The notes beneath the pieces were generated by a model that saw only the letters and a program-made list of their open reading frames with translations, searched no databases and had not been told where the DNA came from. 64,000 nt of DNA, from the NCBI GenBank assembly GCA_964528595.1, contig CAZGTM010000002.1, positions 37,266 to 101,265 on the forward strand, given 5' to 3'. Shown piece after piece: positions 16,341 through 25,560 of the stretch (the stretch's first letter is position 1; every line of letters begins with the position of its first letter). This DNA comes from CAYFKJ01 sp964528595. Lineage in GTDB: Bacteria > Pseudomonadota > Alphaproteobacteria > UBA2966. A program made the translations under genes and the position numbers.

Positions 16341-16658
16341 TTACTGGCTGGGCACCGATGGCCCCGCCGGTAGAGCGGGCTCTTCGGCCGCCGGCGCCTG
16401 GTCGATCACCGACGTCGGCTCCCTGTGATCGCCGGCCAGAAGGGCCAGCAGAATGCTGGTTGCGAAGAAGCCCGCCGCCAGGAACGCCGTCGTGCGCGTC
16501 AGCAGATTGGCTGCGCCGCGTCCGGTCATCAAACCGCCGCCGGCGCCGCCACCACTACCGCCGATACCCAGGGCGCCGCCCTCGGAGCGCTGCAGCAGTA
16601 CGGTGACGATCATCGCGACCGCAAGCATCAAATGAATGACGAGAATAATGGAGATCAT
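16341..16658 (-). CDS. secG: preprotein translocase subunit SecG
   Basis: SecG is a small accessory subunit of the SecYEG channel. The 105-residue protein has two transmembrane helices (about residues 1-20 and 52-74), the family's LLQRSEGGALG motif after helix one, a Gly-rich cytoplasmic loop with GGLMTGRGAANLLTRTTAFLA, and an Ala/Pro/Glu-rich tail. It lies between tpiA and pyrG on the same strand, the common alphaproteobacterial order. The ribosome-binding site is weak. Confidence 0.95.
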   Translation of the reverse strand: MISIILVIHLMLAVAMIVTVLLQRSEGGALGIGGSGGGAGGGLMTGRGAANLLTRTTAFLAAGFFATSILLALLAGDHREPTSVIDQAPAAEEPALPAGPSVPSQ

Positions 16659-16816
16659 CGCCCGTTAGCCTTCAGTTCAAATCAGGGGGAGCGGCAAATT
16701 CGCCGCGCCGAGGCGTATATATACCTCCCCGGCGCCAATTTCCAGTGGAGAGTTAGGCTTGAGTAACCGGGATCTCAAGAATTGGGGGCGACGCCACGCA
16801 AGCCAATAGCCGGAAA

Positions 16817-17578
16817 TTACCCCGCCGCTTCCACGATCGGCCAGAAAGTCTCGGGTTTGAGCGCGGCGCCGCCGATCAATCCGCCGTTGACGTTCTCCAC
16901 GGCCATGATGGCGACGGCGTTCTCCGGCTTCATCGAACCGCCGTACAGCAGGCGCATGCCACCGCCCTCCTCACCGAATCGAGCCGCCAACAGTTCGCGT
17001 AGCCGGTCGTGGACTTCGGCGATGTCGTCCGTTGTTGGTGTCCGGCCGGTGCCGATGGCCCAGACGGGCTCATAAGCTACGACTGTATTGGCTGCCGTGG
17101 CACCGTCGGGCACGGAAGCCGTGATCTGCTTTTCAACGACTTTGAGCGCATCGCCGGCGTCACGCTCGGCCTCGGTTTCCCCGATACAGACGATCGCGAT
17201 CAGGCTGGCGCGCCAGCCCGCTTCAGCTTTGGCGCGGACATCGACATCGCTTTCGCCGTGATCGGTGCGCCGTTCAGAGTGACCGACGATGACGTATGTT
17301 GCCCCGCAATCGGCAATCATTTCGGCCGAGACGTCGCCGGTGTGCGCGCCGCCCTCCGCCGCGTGGCAGTCCTGCGCCCCGAGGGCAACGGTGCCGCCGG
17401 TGAGTGCTGCGCCGGCGTCGACCAGCAGATGCGCCGGCGGACAGATCAGGACGTCACAATCCACAGGAGCGGAATTGCGTTGGGCTTCGGCGATTCCCGC
17501 AGCCAGCTCCCGTCCGCCCTCCCGCAAACCATTCATTTTCCAATTACCGGCGACGAGAGAGCGTGGGGTGGACGTCAT
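16817..17578 (-). CDS. tpiA: triosephosphate isomerase
   Basis: TpiA interconverts dihydroxyacetone phosphate and glyceraldehyde 3-phosphate. The 253-residue protein has the substrate-binding lysine in AGNWKMNG, the catalytic histidine in VIVGHSERR, the catalytic glutamate with the flexible loop in YEPVWAIGTG, and the phosphate-binding YGGSMKPENA. The ATG at 17578 follows AAAGG at suitable distance. It is the first of the minus-strand group tpiA-secG-pyrG-kdsA-eno and is divergent from ppiD; the 158 bases between it and secG contain no further gene. Confidence 0.97.
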   Translation of the reverse strand: MTSTPRSLVAGNWKMNGLREGGRELAAGIAEAQRNSAPVDCDVLICPPAHLLVDAGAALTGGTVALGAQDCHAAEGGAHTGDVSAEMIADCGATYVIVGHSERRTDHGESDVDVRAKAEAGWRASLIAIVCIGETEAERDAGDALKVVEKQITASVPDGATAANTVVAYEPVWAIGTGRTPTTDDIAEVHDRLRELLAARFGEEGGGMRLLYGGSMKPENAVAIMAVENVNGGLIGGAALKPETFWPIVEAAG

Positions 17579-17796
17579 GATGGACCTTTCAATCGGGGGC
17601 TGTTTAGGATGTCCGCGTTGTGTAGCAAATGCCGTCGGAAATAGCCATATCCGCCCACATAATCGTGTTCGGAAACGGCGCGGTTTGCGTGTTGCAGCGA
17701 ACCGAGGCGGCCCCTATGATGCCGCCCGCAATCGGCGGCGGAATTGCAGAGGCGTTCCGCCCGGTTGGATCTTTTTTGGCGAGGAGCTAACAAGGC

Positions 17797-19683
17797 ATGC
17801 TGGAAGCCTTACGCAGAGGTACGGGGTCGTGGGTCGTCAAGGGCCTGCTGGGCCTTTTGGTCGTGAGTTTCGCGATCTGGGGCATCGGACGGGACACATT
17901 TTCCAACTTCGGCGGCAATAACGTCGCGACGGTTGGCGAACTTGAGATCAGCCCAAACGAATTTAACGACGAGTACCAGCGCGAAATCCGCCGCCTATCG
18001 GCGCAGTTCGGCGGCCAGATCGACACGGAGCGGGCGCGGCAACTGGGATTGCCGGAAGCCGTGCTGCAGCGCCTGATCACACGCGCGCTTTACGACCAGG
18101 GCGTGACCGACTTTTCGCTGGCGGTACCCGATAACGTCGTCGCCGCCGACATCCGCAACAACCCGGCCTTCAAGGACGACCGCGGTAATTTCGACCGCTT
18201 CCAGTATGAAGGCGTCCTGCGCAATGCCGGTATGTCGCCCACTTACTACGAGTTCCTGACGCGCCGCGACATGCTGCGGGAGCAGCTGCTGGGCGCCGTC
18301 ACCGGCGGCGCCGTCGCACCCAAGGCACAGGCTGCCGCTGTCTACCGCTATCGCAACGAGAAGCGCGTGGCTGAGCTCGTGGTCATCGAGAATTCCTCGA
18401 TCAACAATATCCCGGCGCCGGACGAAGCGGCGTTGGCCAAGCATCACCAGGACAACAAACCCCGCTATACCGCGCCTGAATACCGCGCCCTTACCTGGGT
18501 GGTCCTGGCGCCCGAGGATCTGGCCGATGACATTGCTGTCACCGAGGACCAGATCGAAGACGAATATGAAAACCGTCTTGACGAATTCACCGTGCTGGAA
18601 CGGCGCGACCTCGACCAGCTCCTGTATGCCGAGGAGGACCAAGCCAAGGCCGCTCACAGGCGCCTTGCCGAAGGCGCCGACTTCAAGGAGGTCGCCAAGG
18701 CCCAAGAGAACATTCAGGGCGACAATACTAGCCTCGGCCTGCGCCTGAACACTGACCTGCCGGAAGAAACGCGCGAGGCCGCCTTCAACGCTGAGAAAGG
18801 CGCTGTCACCGCGCCGGTGAATAGCCTGTTCGGTTGGCATATCTACCGGGTGAACGAAATACAGCCGGGCAGCGTCAAGACCCTGGACACCGTCAGCACG
18901 GATCTCAGACGGCAAATCCAGTTACGCGGCGCGGCAGACGGTCTCTACGATCTTTCCGCCCGGCTTGAAGACGAACTGGCGGGCGGCGCCTCCTTGGAAG
19001 ATGCGGCCCAGCGTTTTGCCTTGAAGATCCAGACTTCCCAGGCCGTGGACGCCCAGGGCTTCGATGAAAACAACAAGGCCGCGGACTTACCCAAGCTGGC
19101 CGAATTCCTTCCCACCGCATTTGAAACCGAGGAAGGATCGGACCCCCTGCTGAATGAAACCCAGTCCGGCAGCTATTTCATGGTGCGGGTCGACGGCATC
19201 ACGCCCCCCGCCCTGAGGCCGCTTGAAAAGGTACGCGAGGCTGTGACCGCCGACTGGAAGGTGGCCCAGCGCAGTGATGCCGCCGCCAAAAAGGCGGAGG
19301 CGATGATCGAAGCGCTCAAAGGCGGCTCCGACCTGGCGACCCGGGCAAAGGAAGCCGGCGCTGAAATGACGACGTCCAAGGATATGACGCGCTTTTCGAC
19401 CGCCGGCGAAGCGAGTGTTTCCCATACCTTGCTTGCCAACCTCTTCAAATTGAAGGTGGGCGAGTACACCAGCGCGCCGAATCCCACCGGTACGGCTCAC
19501 GTTGTCGCCCGTCTGAAAACCGTGACGGCGGCGAACCCCCTGGCAGCCGAAGCCGACCTGAAAGCGCTGACGCGCCAGCTCCGCTCGGGCGTCCATGCCG
19601 ATCTTCTGGCCCAATACCGCACGGCGCTGCAAAACCGGCACGAGATTGTGATCAACCGCCACATCCTCGACCAGCTATTTTAA
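17797..19683 (+). CDS. ppiD: PpiD-like membrane-anchored peptidyl-prolyl isomerase
   Basis: A 628-residue periplasmic folding factor tethered by one N-terminal transmembrane helix (about residues 14-31, VVKGLLGLLVVSFAIWGIG). After it come a SurA-like N-terminal domain (LEISPNEFNDEYQREIRRL), a parvulin-type region around residues 240-360 (FTVLERRDLDQLLYAEEDQA; LFGWHIYRVNEI) and a long C-terminal chaperone segment. PpiD helps proteins leaving the Sec channel. The ATG at 17797 follows GAGGAG. The gene precedes trpE by 9 bases, a pairing common in alphaproteobacteria. The parvulin active site is not clearly canonical, so chaperone function may dominate. Confidence 0.9.
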   Translation: MLEALRRGTGSWVVKGLLGLLVVSFAIWGIGRDTFSNFGGNNVATVGELEISPNEFNDEYQREIRRLSAQFGGQIDTERARQLGLPEAVLQRLITRALYDQGVTDFSLAVPDNVVAADIRNNPAFKDDRGNFDRFQYEGVLRNAGMSPTYYEFLTRRDMLREQLLGAVTGGAVAPKAQAAAVYRYRNEKRVAELVVIENSSINNIPAPDEAALAKHHQDNKPRYTAPEYRALTWVVLAPEDLADDIAVTEDQIEDEYENRLDEFTVLERRDLDQLLYAEEDQAKAAHRRLAEGADFKEVAKAQENIQGDNTSLGLRLNTDLPEETREAAFNAEKGAVTAPVNSLFGWHIYRVNEIQPGSVKTLDTVSTDLRRQIQLRGAADGLYDLSARLEDELAGGASLEDAAQRFALKIQTSQAVDAQGFDENNKAADLPKLAEFLPTAFETEEGSDPLLNETQSGSYFMVRVDGITPPALRPLEKVREAVTADWKVAQRSDAAAKKAEAMIEALKGGSDLATRAKEAGAEMTTSKDMTRFSTAGEASVSHTLLANLFKLKVGEYTSAPNPTGTAHVVARLKTVTAANPLAAEADLKALTRQLRSGVHADLLAQYRTALQNRHEIVINRHILDQLF

Positions 19684-19692
19684 CGCCCCATC

Positions 19693-21216
19693 ATGGCCAT
19701 CGTCCCCGACTTCGAAGATTTCCAGAAATCCTACGACGCGGGGCAGCCTCAGGTCGTCTCCACAACACTTGTGGCCGACCTGGAAACGCCGGTTTCCGCC
19801 ATGCTCAAGCTGGCGGACGGTCTGGCCAACAGTTTTCTGTTGGAATCGGTTGAGGGCGGCGCCGTCAGGGCGCGCTATTCAATTATCGGCCTAAAACCCG
19901 ACATTTTGTGGCGCTGTTCCGGAAACGGGGCTGAGATCAACCGTAACGCCCGCTTCGACGCCGAGGATTTTACACCCTGCGAGGAACCGGCTCTCGACAG
20001 CCTGCGGGCCTTGGTCGAGGAATCGCGCATCGACGATATGCCCGTCGACCTGCCCCCCATGGCGGCCGGCGTGGTCGGTTACATGTCCTACGACATGGTG
20101 CGCCTGATGGAGAACATCCCGGACGAAAACCCCGACGCGTTGGGCATTCCCGACGGTATATTCATGCGGCCGACGATCATGGCGATCTTCGATTCGGTGA
20201 ACGATCTGTTCACCGTGATCACGCCCGTGCGTCCGGCGGATGGAGTCGGCGCCAAGGCAGCGTACGCCCTGGCCCGCGAACGCCTCGCCGACATCGTCGC
20301 CGATATGGAACGCAGCCTGCATTACGCCCGGGAGCGCACATCACGCGACCACGAGGCGCCGGAACCGATTTCCAACACCACGCGCGAGGAATATTGCGAC
20401 ATGGTGGAGAAGGCCAAGGAATACATCGCCGCCGGCGATATTTTCCAGGTCGTGCCTTCCATGCGCTTCCGGGTGCCCTTCAATCTGCCGCCTTTTGCGC
20501 TTTACCGGGCGCTGCGCCGCACCAACCCGGCCCCCTTCCTGTTCTTCCAGAACTTCGGGGATTTTTCGGTGGTGGGGTCGAGCCCGGAAATCCTGGTGCG
20601 CCTGCGCGACGAAAAAGTCACCATTCGTCCCCTGGCCGGCACCCGCCCCCGGGGCGAGACGCCCGAAGAGGACGAGGCGCTGGCCGCCGATCTCCTGGCC
20701 GACCCGAAGGAACTGGCGGAGCACCTCATGCTGCTGGATTTGGGCCGCAACGACGTCGGACGCGTCGCAAAAATCGGCAGCGTCAAGGTCACGGAACAGA
20801 CCAAGGTCGAACGCTACTCCCACGTCATGCATATCGTCTCCAACGTCGAGGGCGACATCGACCCCAAACACGACGCCATCGACGCCCTGATCGGCGGCTT
20901 CCCGGCCGGCACGGTGAGCGGGGCGCCCAAGGTCCGGGCGATGGAGATCATCGACGAGTTGGAGAAGGAACGCCGCGGCATCTACGCCGGCGCGGTCGGC
21001 TACTTCGCCGCCAACGGCACCATGGACACCTGTATCGTACTGCGCACGGCCCTGGTCAAGGACGGCACCATGTACGTGCAGGCCGGCGCCGGCGTCGTCG
21101 CCGACAGCGATCCCCAGCCGGAGTACCAGGAGTGCGTCAACAAAGCCAAGGCGCTGGTGCGGGCGGCCGAGGAAGCGATCAGGTTCGCGTCACGCTCCGG
21201 AACGTCGGTGGGGTAA
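19693..21216 (+). CDS. trpE: anthranilate synthase component I
   Basis: TrpE uses ammonia supplied by TrpG to turn chorismate into anthranilate, the first step to tryptophan. The 507-residue protein has the feedback-inhibition motif LLESVEGG near residue 53 and the chorismate-binding domain with FQVVPSMRF, VGSSPEILVR, PLAGTRPRGETPEED, DLGRNDVGRV and GGFPAGTVSGAPKVRAMEII. It is not fused to TrpG, unlike in many Rhizobiales. The rest of the trp genes (trpGDC) lie 4.5 kb downstream on the same strand, separated by the copper operon, so they must have a separate promoter. Confidence 0.97.
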   Translation: MAIVPDFEDFQKSYDAGQPQVVSTTLVADLETPVSAMLKLADGLANSFLLESVEGGAVRARYSIIGLKPDILWRCSGNGAEINRNARFDAEDFTPCEEPALDSLRALVEESRIDDMPVDLPPMAAGVVGYMSYDMVRLMENIPDENPDALGIPDGIFMRPTIMAIFDSVNDLFTVITPVRPADGVGAKAAYALARERLADIVADMERSLHYARERTSRDHEAPEPISNTTREEYCDMVEKAKEYIAAGDIFQVVPSMRFRVPFNLPPFALYRALRRTNPAPFLFFQNFGDFSVVGSSPEILVRLRDEKVTIRPLAGTRPRGETPEEDEALAADLLADPKELAEHLMLLDLGRNDVGRVAKIGSVKVTEQTKVERYSHVMHIVSNVEGDIDPKHDAIDALIGGFPAGTVSGAPKVRAMEIIDELEKERRGIYAGAVGYFAANGTMDTCIVLRTALVKDGTMYVQAGAGVVADSDPQPEYQECVNKAKALVRAAEEAIRFASRSGTSVG

Positions 21217-21224
21217 AAAAGAAA

Positions 21225-21305
21225 CCTGGATTCCGGCTTTCGCCGGAATGACGATGAATAAATTCATCTCTAATGGCGTCACTCCGGCGAAAGCCGGAGT
21301 CCAGG
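21225..21305. repeat. REP-like inverted repeat downstream of trpE
   Basis: Two 28-base arms (21225-21252 and 21278-21305) are inverted copies with 26 of 28 positions matching, separated by 25 bases. Each arm also folds on itself (TTCCGGC-TTTC-GCCGGAA). This resembles the dispersed REP/BIME-type repeats of GC-rich proteobacteria. It lies 8 bases after the trpE stop and before the end of the convergent copZ gene, where it can serve as a two-way terminator. Confidence 0.85.
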
Positions 21306-21351
21306 TGGTTTGTTCTCAACAAAGAGACGCAATTCTCGATCTCTATTCCGT

Positions 21352-21549
21352 CTACCCCAAACCCTTGAACTCGAACCCGGCGTCTTCGATGGCGGCGGCG
21401 ATTTGGTGTTGTTCGCCGCCCGTCACATTGACCTTGCCGGCTTCCAGTTCCACCGACACGTCTGCGTCGGCGACCTTGTTCTTGATGGCGTTGGTGACGG
21501 CGTTGACGCAGCCTTGGCAGGTCATGCCTTCGACGAGGTAGATGGTCAT
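21352..21549 (-). CDS. copZ: copper chaperone, heavy-metal-associated (HMA) domain protein
   Basis: A 65-residue single HMA domain with the copper-binding motif GMTCQGC (C11 and C14) and the ferredoxin-like beta-alpha-beta fold spacing of CopZ/Atx1 proteins. It is predicted to carry Cu(I) in the cytoplasm to the CopA pump. An AGGAG site precedes the ATG. It is the last gene of the minus-strand run copA-cueR-deacetylase-copZ, 27 bases after the deacetylase gene, so it should be induced by copper through CueR. Confidence 0.9.
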   Translation of the reverse strand: MTIYLVEGMTCQGCVNAVTNAIKNKVADADVSVELEAGKVNVTGGEQHQIAAAIEDAGFEFKGLG

Positions 21550-21576
21550 TGTCGAACTCCTGAATAAACTAACGAA

Positions 21577-22668
21577 TTACATGGCCCGGCGGTGTTTGAT
21601 GACGGTGCTCACCGGCACCAGTGCGAAACCGGCTTCCTCAAGTGTGGATATCCAAGCCTCCACCGCCTTGATGGTGTTGGTGTGGGGGTGTCCGATGGCG
21701 ATGGCGTAGCCCTTGCGCCGGGCCAGGGCTTCGACCTTGGCCAATTGCTCCGCAATTTTGTCCGGTGCCACGTGGTTGTCGATGAAGATGTCCCGGGGCG
21801 CAAACGGAACGCCGTTTTTGGCCGCCAGCCGGGCTGCCACCGAACGGCTGGTCGTCAGGCTGTCGATGTACAAAAGACCGCGCCGGCGCACCTCCTCCAT
21901 CACGATCGCCATGCCGCGTTCGTTGCTGGTGAAAGCGCTGCCCATGTGGTTGTTGAAGCCGACATAGCCCTCGAAACGGTCGAGCCCCCAGCGCAGGCGG
22001 CGGCGGATTTCGGCTTCGTCCAGGTCATTACTCAAGGCGTTGGGCCCAGTATCGAAATGATGGTCCTTGGGCTCCATGGGAAAGTGCACCATCAGCTCGT
22101 GGCCGGCGGCGCGCGCGGCGTCCGTTTGCTGTTCGAGATCCTCGGCATAGGTCAGGAAAGCCATGGTCAGCGGGCCGGGCAACCGCATCGCCCGCACGGT
22201 GTTGCGCCGGTTCATGCCCAGATCGTCGATCACGATGGCGATCATCGGCTTGCCGGCCGGATCCGGCACCGTCACGGCATGACGCTCCCAGGCTTCGGCC
22301 TCAAGATCGATCTGTTCGCCAAAATCCCGCTCATTAACGCCGACGCTTTCCGGGGCCGCATAGGCCAGGGCGTCGCCCGGTTCGCGGGCGGCCAGCTCGG
22401 AAACGGCCGAACTCGGCGGCACGGGAACGGCTTCCGAAGTCTCTGCCCCCTCGTCTTCCACGGGCTCGGGCGCTGGCGGAATAGGAATGGCGATGTCTTC
22501 GGGCTTCGTTCCGATCACCACAACCGCGTGTCGCTGCGGCTCAATCTTTTCGGGCTTGGCGGTGTCTTTCAGGAAATATCCGATGACCGCCCCGCCCCCC
22601 AGGCCGAGGACGAGCGCCAGGCCGCCAACGACGGCATAACCAAAGGGACGCGTGGCTAGATGCAGCAT
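21577..22668 (-). CDS. divergent polysaccharide deacetylase (YibQ family)
   Basis: A 363-residue protein with one N-terminal membrane helix (about residues 10-33), an acidic Pro/Glu-rich linker (about 40-120) and a C-terminal divergent polysaccharide deacetylase domain: IAIVIDDLGMNRRN, the histidine in HFPMEP, the GFNNHMGSAFT motif and LLYIDSLTTSRSVA. The family has a NodB-like fold and is predicted to sit in the periplasm; enzymatic activity has not been assumed. Its place between cueR and copZ inside a copper operon is unusual, since the family is more often near envelope genes such as peptidases. Whether it acts in copper tolerance or merely shares the promoter is open. Confidence 0.87.
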   Translation of the reverse strand: MLHLATRPFGYAVVGGLALVLGLGGGAVIGYFLKDTAKPEKIEPQRHAVVVIGTKPEDIAIPIPPAPEPVEDEGAETSEAVPVPPSSAVSELAAREPGDALAYAAPESVGVNERDFGEQIDLEAEAWERHAVTVPDPAGKPMIAIVIDDLGMNRRNTVRAMRLPGPLTMAFLTYAEDLEQQTDAARAAGHELMVHFPMEPKDHHFDTGPNALSNDLDEAEIRRRLRWGLDRFEGYVGFNNHMGSAFTSNERGMAIVMEEVRRRGLLYIDSLTTSRSVAARLAAKNGVPFAPRDIFIDNHVAPDKIAEQLAKVEALARRKGYAIAIGHPHTNTIKAVEAWISTLEEAGFALVPVSTVIKHRRAM

Positions 22669-22675
22669 TTGCGCA

Positions 22676-23110
22676 CTATTCCGCCGCGTCCGTTAAAGTT
22701 TCGTTTCCCTGCTCTGATATTTCCCACCCGATCAGGTCGTCGAGAATGGGGCAATCCGGCCGGTCGTCACCATGGCAGCGCTCGGTCAGGTGGGTCAGGG
22801 TTCGCTTCATGCTCAACAGTTCCTCGACTTTGCGGTCGATGTCGTCAATACGCTCCAGCGCCAGCTTCTTGACGTCGGCGCTGGCCCGACCGCGGTCCCG
22901 GTAAAGCGACAAAAGCTCACCGACCTGGGCAACGGTAAATCCCAAGCCGCGCGCCCGGTTGACAAAACCCAGCATGCGGATGTCCGTCTCGTCGTAGGCA
23001 CGGTAGCCGTTGGCCGCGCGTTTGGCCGGACCGACCAAGCCGATGCTTTCGTAATAACGAATATTTTTGGGCGCAACGCCGGAACGGGCGGCGGCTTCAC
23101 CGATATTCAT
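22676..23110 (-). CDS. cueR: Cu(I)-responsive MerR-family regulator CueR
   Basis: A 144-residue MerR-type activator. The N-terminal winged helix (MNIGEAAARSGVAPKNIRYYE) and long dimerisation helix are followed by a metal loop with C112 and C120 (CHGDDRPDC), the two-cysteine, seven-spacer signature of CueR for Cu(I)/Ag(I). A GGAGG site precedes the ATG at 23110. It is the second gene after copA (12-base gap), and a matching operator lies in front of copA, so the regulator is expected to control its own transcription together with the pump. Confidence 0.95.
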   Translation of the reverse strand: MNIGEAAARSGVAPKNIRYYESIGLVGPAKRAANGYRAYDETDIRMLGFVNRARGLGFTVAQVGELLSLYRDRGRASADVKKLALERIDDIDRKVEELLSMKRTLTHLTERCHGDDRPDCPILDDLIGWEISEQGNETLTDAAE

Positions 23111-23122
23111 GTCAAACCTCCA

Positions 23123-25555
23123 TCAAACGCGGGCGCGCCAGCGCCGCAGCAATAAGGAATTCGAAACCACGCTGACGCTCGAAAACGCCATCGCGGCGCC
23201 GGCGATCACCGGACTGAGGAACCCCAGCGCCGCCAGTGGTATGCCGATGACGTTGTAAATGAACGCCCAGAACAGGTTTTGCCGGATCTTGTTGTAGGCC
23301 GCATGCGAGACCGACATGGCCTCGGCCAGCAACATTGGGTCGCCCCGCATCAAGGTGATGCCGGCGGTTTGCATGGCAACATCGGTACCGGTTCCCATGG
23401 CGATGCCGATATCGGCGGCGGCCAGGGCGGGCGCGTCGTTGATGCCGTCGCCGACCATGGCGACCACGTGGCCTTCGCTTTTGAGGCGTTCCACTTCGGC
23501 TGCCTTGTCCTGTGGCAGGACCTCGGCGATCACCTGGTCGACCCCGACGGCCTCCGCCACGACGGCGGCCGTGCGGGCATTGTCGCCCGTCATCATAACC
23601 GTCCGGACTCCGGCGGCACGGAGCCGTACGATGGCGGCGGGCGCGGTTTCCTTAACCGGATCCGCCACCGCGATCAGCCCAAGCAGCGCGCCGTCTTTTG
23701 CGGCCCACATGACCGTGCGCCCCAGACTTTCCAATTCCGATGCTCGATTGTCGAAGTCCGCAAGATCGACACCCTTGTCCGTCATTATCGCGCGGTTACC
23801 GACAACGACATCATGGCGGCTAACCTGCGCCGTGAGGCCTTTACCGGTAACGCTCTGGAAATCCTCGACCGCCTGCAAATCCAGCCCTTTCTCCGCCGCC
23901 GCATCCAGCACGGCGCGGGCCAGGGGATGTTCGCTGGCGCGCTGGGCGGAGGCGGCAAGCGCCAGGAGGTCCATGTCATCGTCCGCAACGATTTCGGTCA
24001 CGGCGGGATGGCCTGCCGTCAGGGTGCCGGTCTTGTCGAGGACGATGACGTCGGCGCGGTGGGCCAGTTCAAGCGCCAGCGCATCCTTGATCAGGATACC
24101 CGCCCGGGCCGCGGCGCCGGTGCCGACCATGATGGCGGTCGGCGTCGCCAATCCCAGGGCACAGGGACAAGCGATCACGAGCACCGAAACGGCGGCGATA
24201 AGGGCTTGAGCGAAATCGCCCGTCAGCAGCCACCAAGCAGCCAGCGTAACGACGGCGGCAACGATAACCGCGGGTACGAACACGGCGCTGACACGGTCCA
24301 CCAGTTTCTGCACCGGCGCCTTGCTGGCCTGCGCGCCTTCCACCAGCTTGATGATGCGGGCCAAGGTGGCTGCCGCACCCACCGCCGTCGCGCGAATATT
24401 GAGTGATCCCGTGCCGTTGATGGCGCCGCCGATCACACTATCGTCCGGCGATTTGCTCACCGGCAGGCTCTCGCCGGTCAGCAGCGCCTCGTCGACGGCG
24501 CTGTGGCCCGTCACGACGACGCCGTCGACGGCAATGCGCTCACCCGGCTTGACGACCACGATATCGCCGTTGACCACGGCGTCGATGGCGATTTCCATGT
24601 CCTTGCCATCGCGCAGAACTGTTGCCGTTTCGGGCCGCAGGCGGACCAAGGCGCGGATGGCGTCGGTGGTGCTGCGCTTGGCCCGGGTTTCCAGCCATTT
24701 ACCTAGCAACACCAGGGTGATGACCACGGCCGCCGCTTCGAAGTAGAGCGGTCCGCCGATGCTCATTTGGTAAATGCTGAAGCCGTAAGCCGCCGAGGTG
24801 CCCAACGCCACCAGCAAGTCCATATTGCCGGAACCGGCCTTCAGGGCTTTGAAGGCGGCGACATAGAAACGGCGCCCCAAGACGAACTGCACTGGCGTCG
24901 CCAGCACCAACTCGCCCCAGGCCGGCAGGTGCCAGCCCAAACCCAACATCATGCCGATCATCTGTAATACCAACGGTGCGCTTAAAGCCGCCGCCGCGAC
25001 CACCGACCACATCTCGCGTCTGGCACGGGTTTCGGCTTCCTCGGCCAGGGCGGCCTCGCGGGTGGCGTCGCTGGTCTTGGTTTCGGCGCCGTAACCCGCC
25101 GCCTCGATGGCTGAAACCAGTTGTCCAGGCCCGATCGCCCCCGCAGGCGCAATTACCGTAGCGATTTCGCTCGCCAAGTTGACCTGAACCTCTTCCGTGC
25201 CGTCCAGGGCAGACAGCGCCTTTTCGACGCGTCCGACGCAGCTGGCGCAGGTCATTCCCGTGACATGGATTTCCGTGGTCTCAAGCGGCACCTCGAACCC
25301 GGTGCGGGCGACGACGCCCGTCAGGTCCAGCGGCGTCGTGGCATTATGGTCGAATTCGATTTCCGCCTGTTCGGCAGCCAGATTGACGCTGGCGCGCCCG
25401 ACGCCGGGAGCTTTGGCCAGCGCCATTTCCAGCCGTCCCGAACACGAGGCGCAGGTCATACCGCGAATGGGCAGAACGATCGTGTCCAACTCACCGTTGG
25501 CCACTGCGGCGGCCCCGGATTCCGCTGTTTTTGGAGCGTCGATTATATCGGTCAT
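23123..25555 (-). CDS. copA: Cu(I)-exporting P1B-type ATPase
   Basis: The 810-residue inner-membrane pump exports Cu(I) from the cytoplasm. It has two N-terminal HMA domains, each with GMTCASC (near residues 33 and 101), eight predicted helices with the ion-channel CPC motif (VIACPCALG), the phosphatase loop TGES, the phosphorylation site DKTGT, the SEHP motif typical of P1B pumps, and the hinge GDGINDAPAL. The start is uncertain: with the ATG at 25555, the -10 box of the CueR promoter ends only 5 bases upstream, implying a leaderless mRNA; a downstream GTG or TTG before the first HMA domain is possible. First gene of the copper operon. Confidence 0.97.
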   Translation of the reverse strand: MTDIIDAPKTAESGAAAVANGELDTIVLPIRGMTCASCSGRLEMALAKAPGVGRASVNLAAEQAEIEFDHNATTPLDLTGVVARTGFEVPLETTEIHVTGMTCASCVGRVEKALSALDGTEEVQVNLASEIATVIAPAGAIGPGQLVSAIEAAGYGAETKTSDATREAALAEEAETRARREMWSVVAAAALSAPLVLQMIGMMLGLGWHLPAWGELVLATPVQFVLGRRFYVAAFKALKAGSGNMDLLVALGTSAAYGFSIYQMSIGGPLYFEAAAVVITLVLLGKWLETRAKRSTTDAIRALVRLRPETATVLRDGKDMEIAIDAVVNGDIVVVKPGERIAVDGVVVTGHSAVDEALLTGESLPVSKSPDDSVIGGAINGTGSLNIRATAVGAAATLARIIKLVEGAQASKAPVQKLVDRVSAVFVPAVIVAAVVTLAAWWLLTGDFAQALIAAVSVLVIACPCALGLATPTAIMVGTGAAARAGILIKDALALELAHRADVIVLDKTGTLTAGHPAVTEIVADDDMDLLALAASAQRASEHPLARAVLDAAAEKGLDLQAVEDFQSVTGKGLTAQVSRHDVVVGNRAIMTDKGVDLADFDNRASELESLGRTVMWAAKDGALLGLIAVADPVKETAPAAIVRLRAAGVRTVMMTGDNARTAAVVAEAVGVDQVIAEVLPQDKAAEVERLKSEGHVVAMVGDGINDAPALAAADIGIAMGTGTDVAMQTAGITLMRGDPMLLAEAMSVSHAAYNKIRQNLFWAFIYNVIGIPLAALGFLSPVIAGAAMAFSSVSVVSNSLLLRRWRARV

Positions 25556-25560
25556 ATGAA

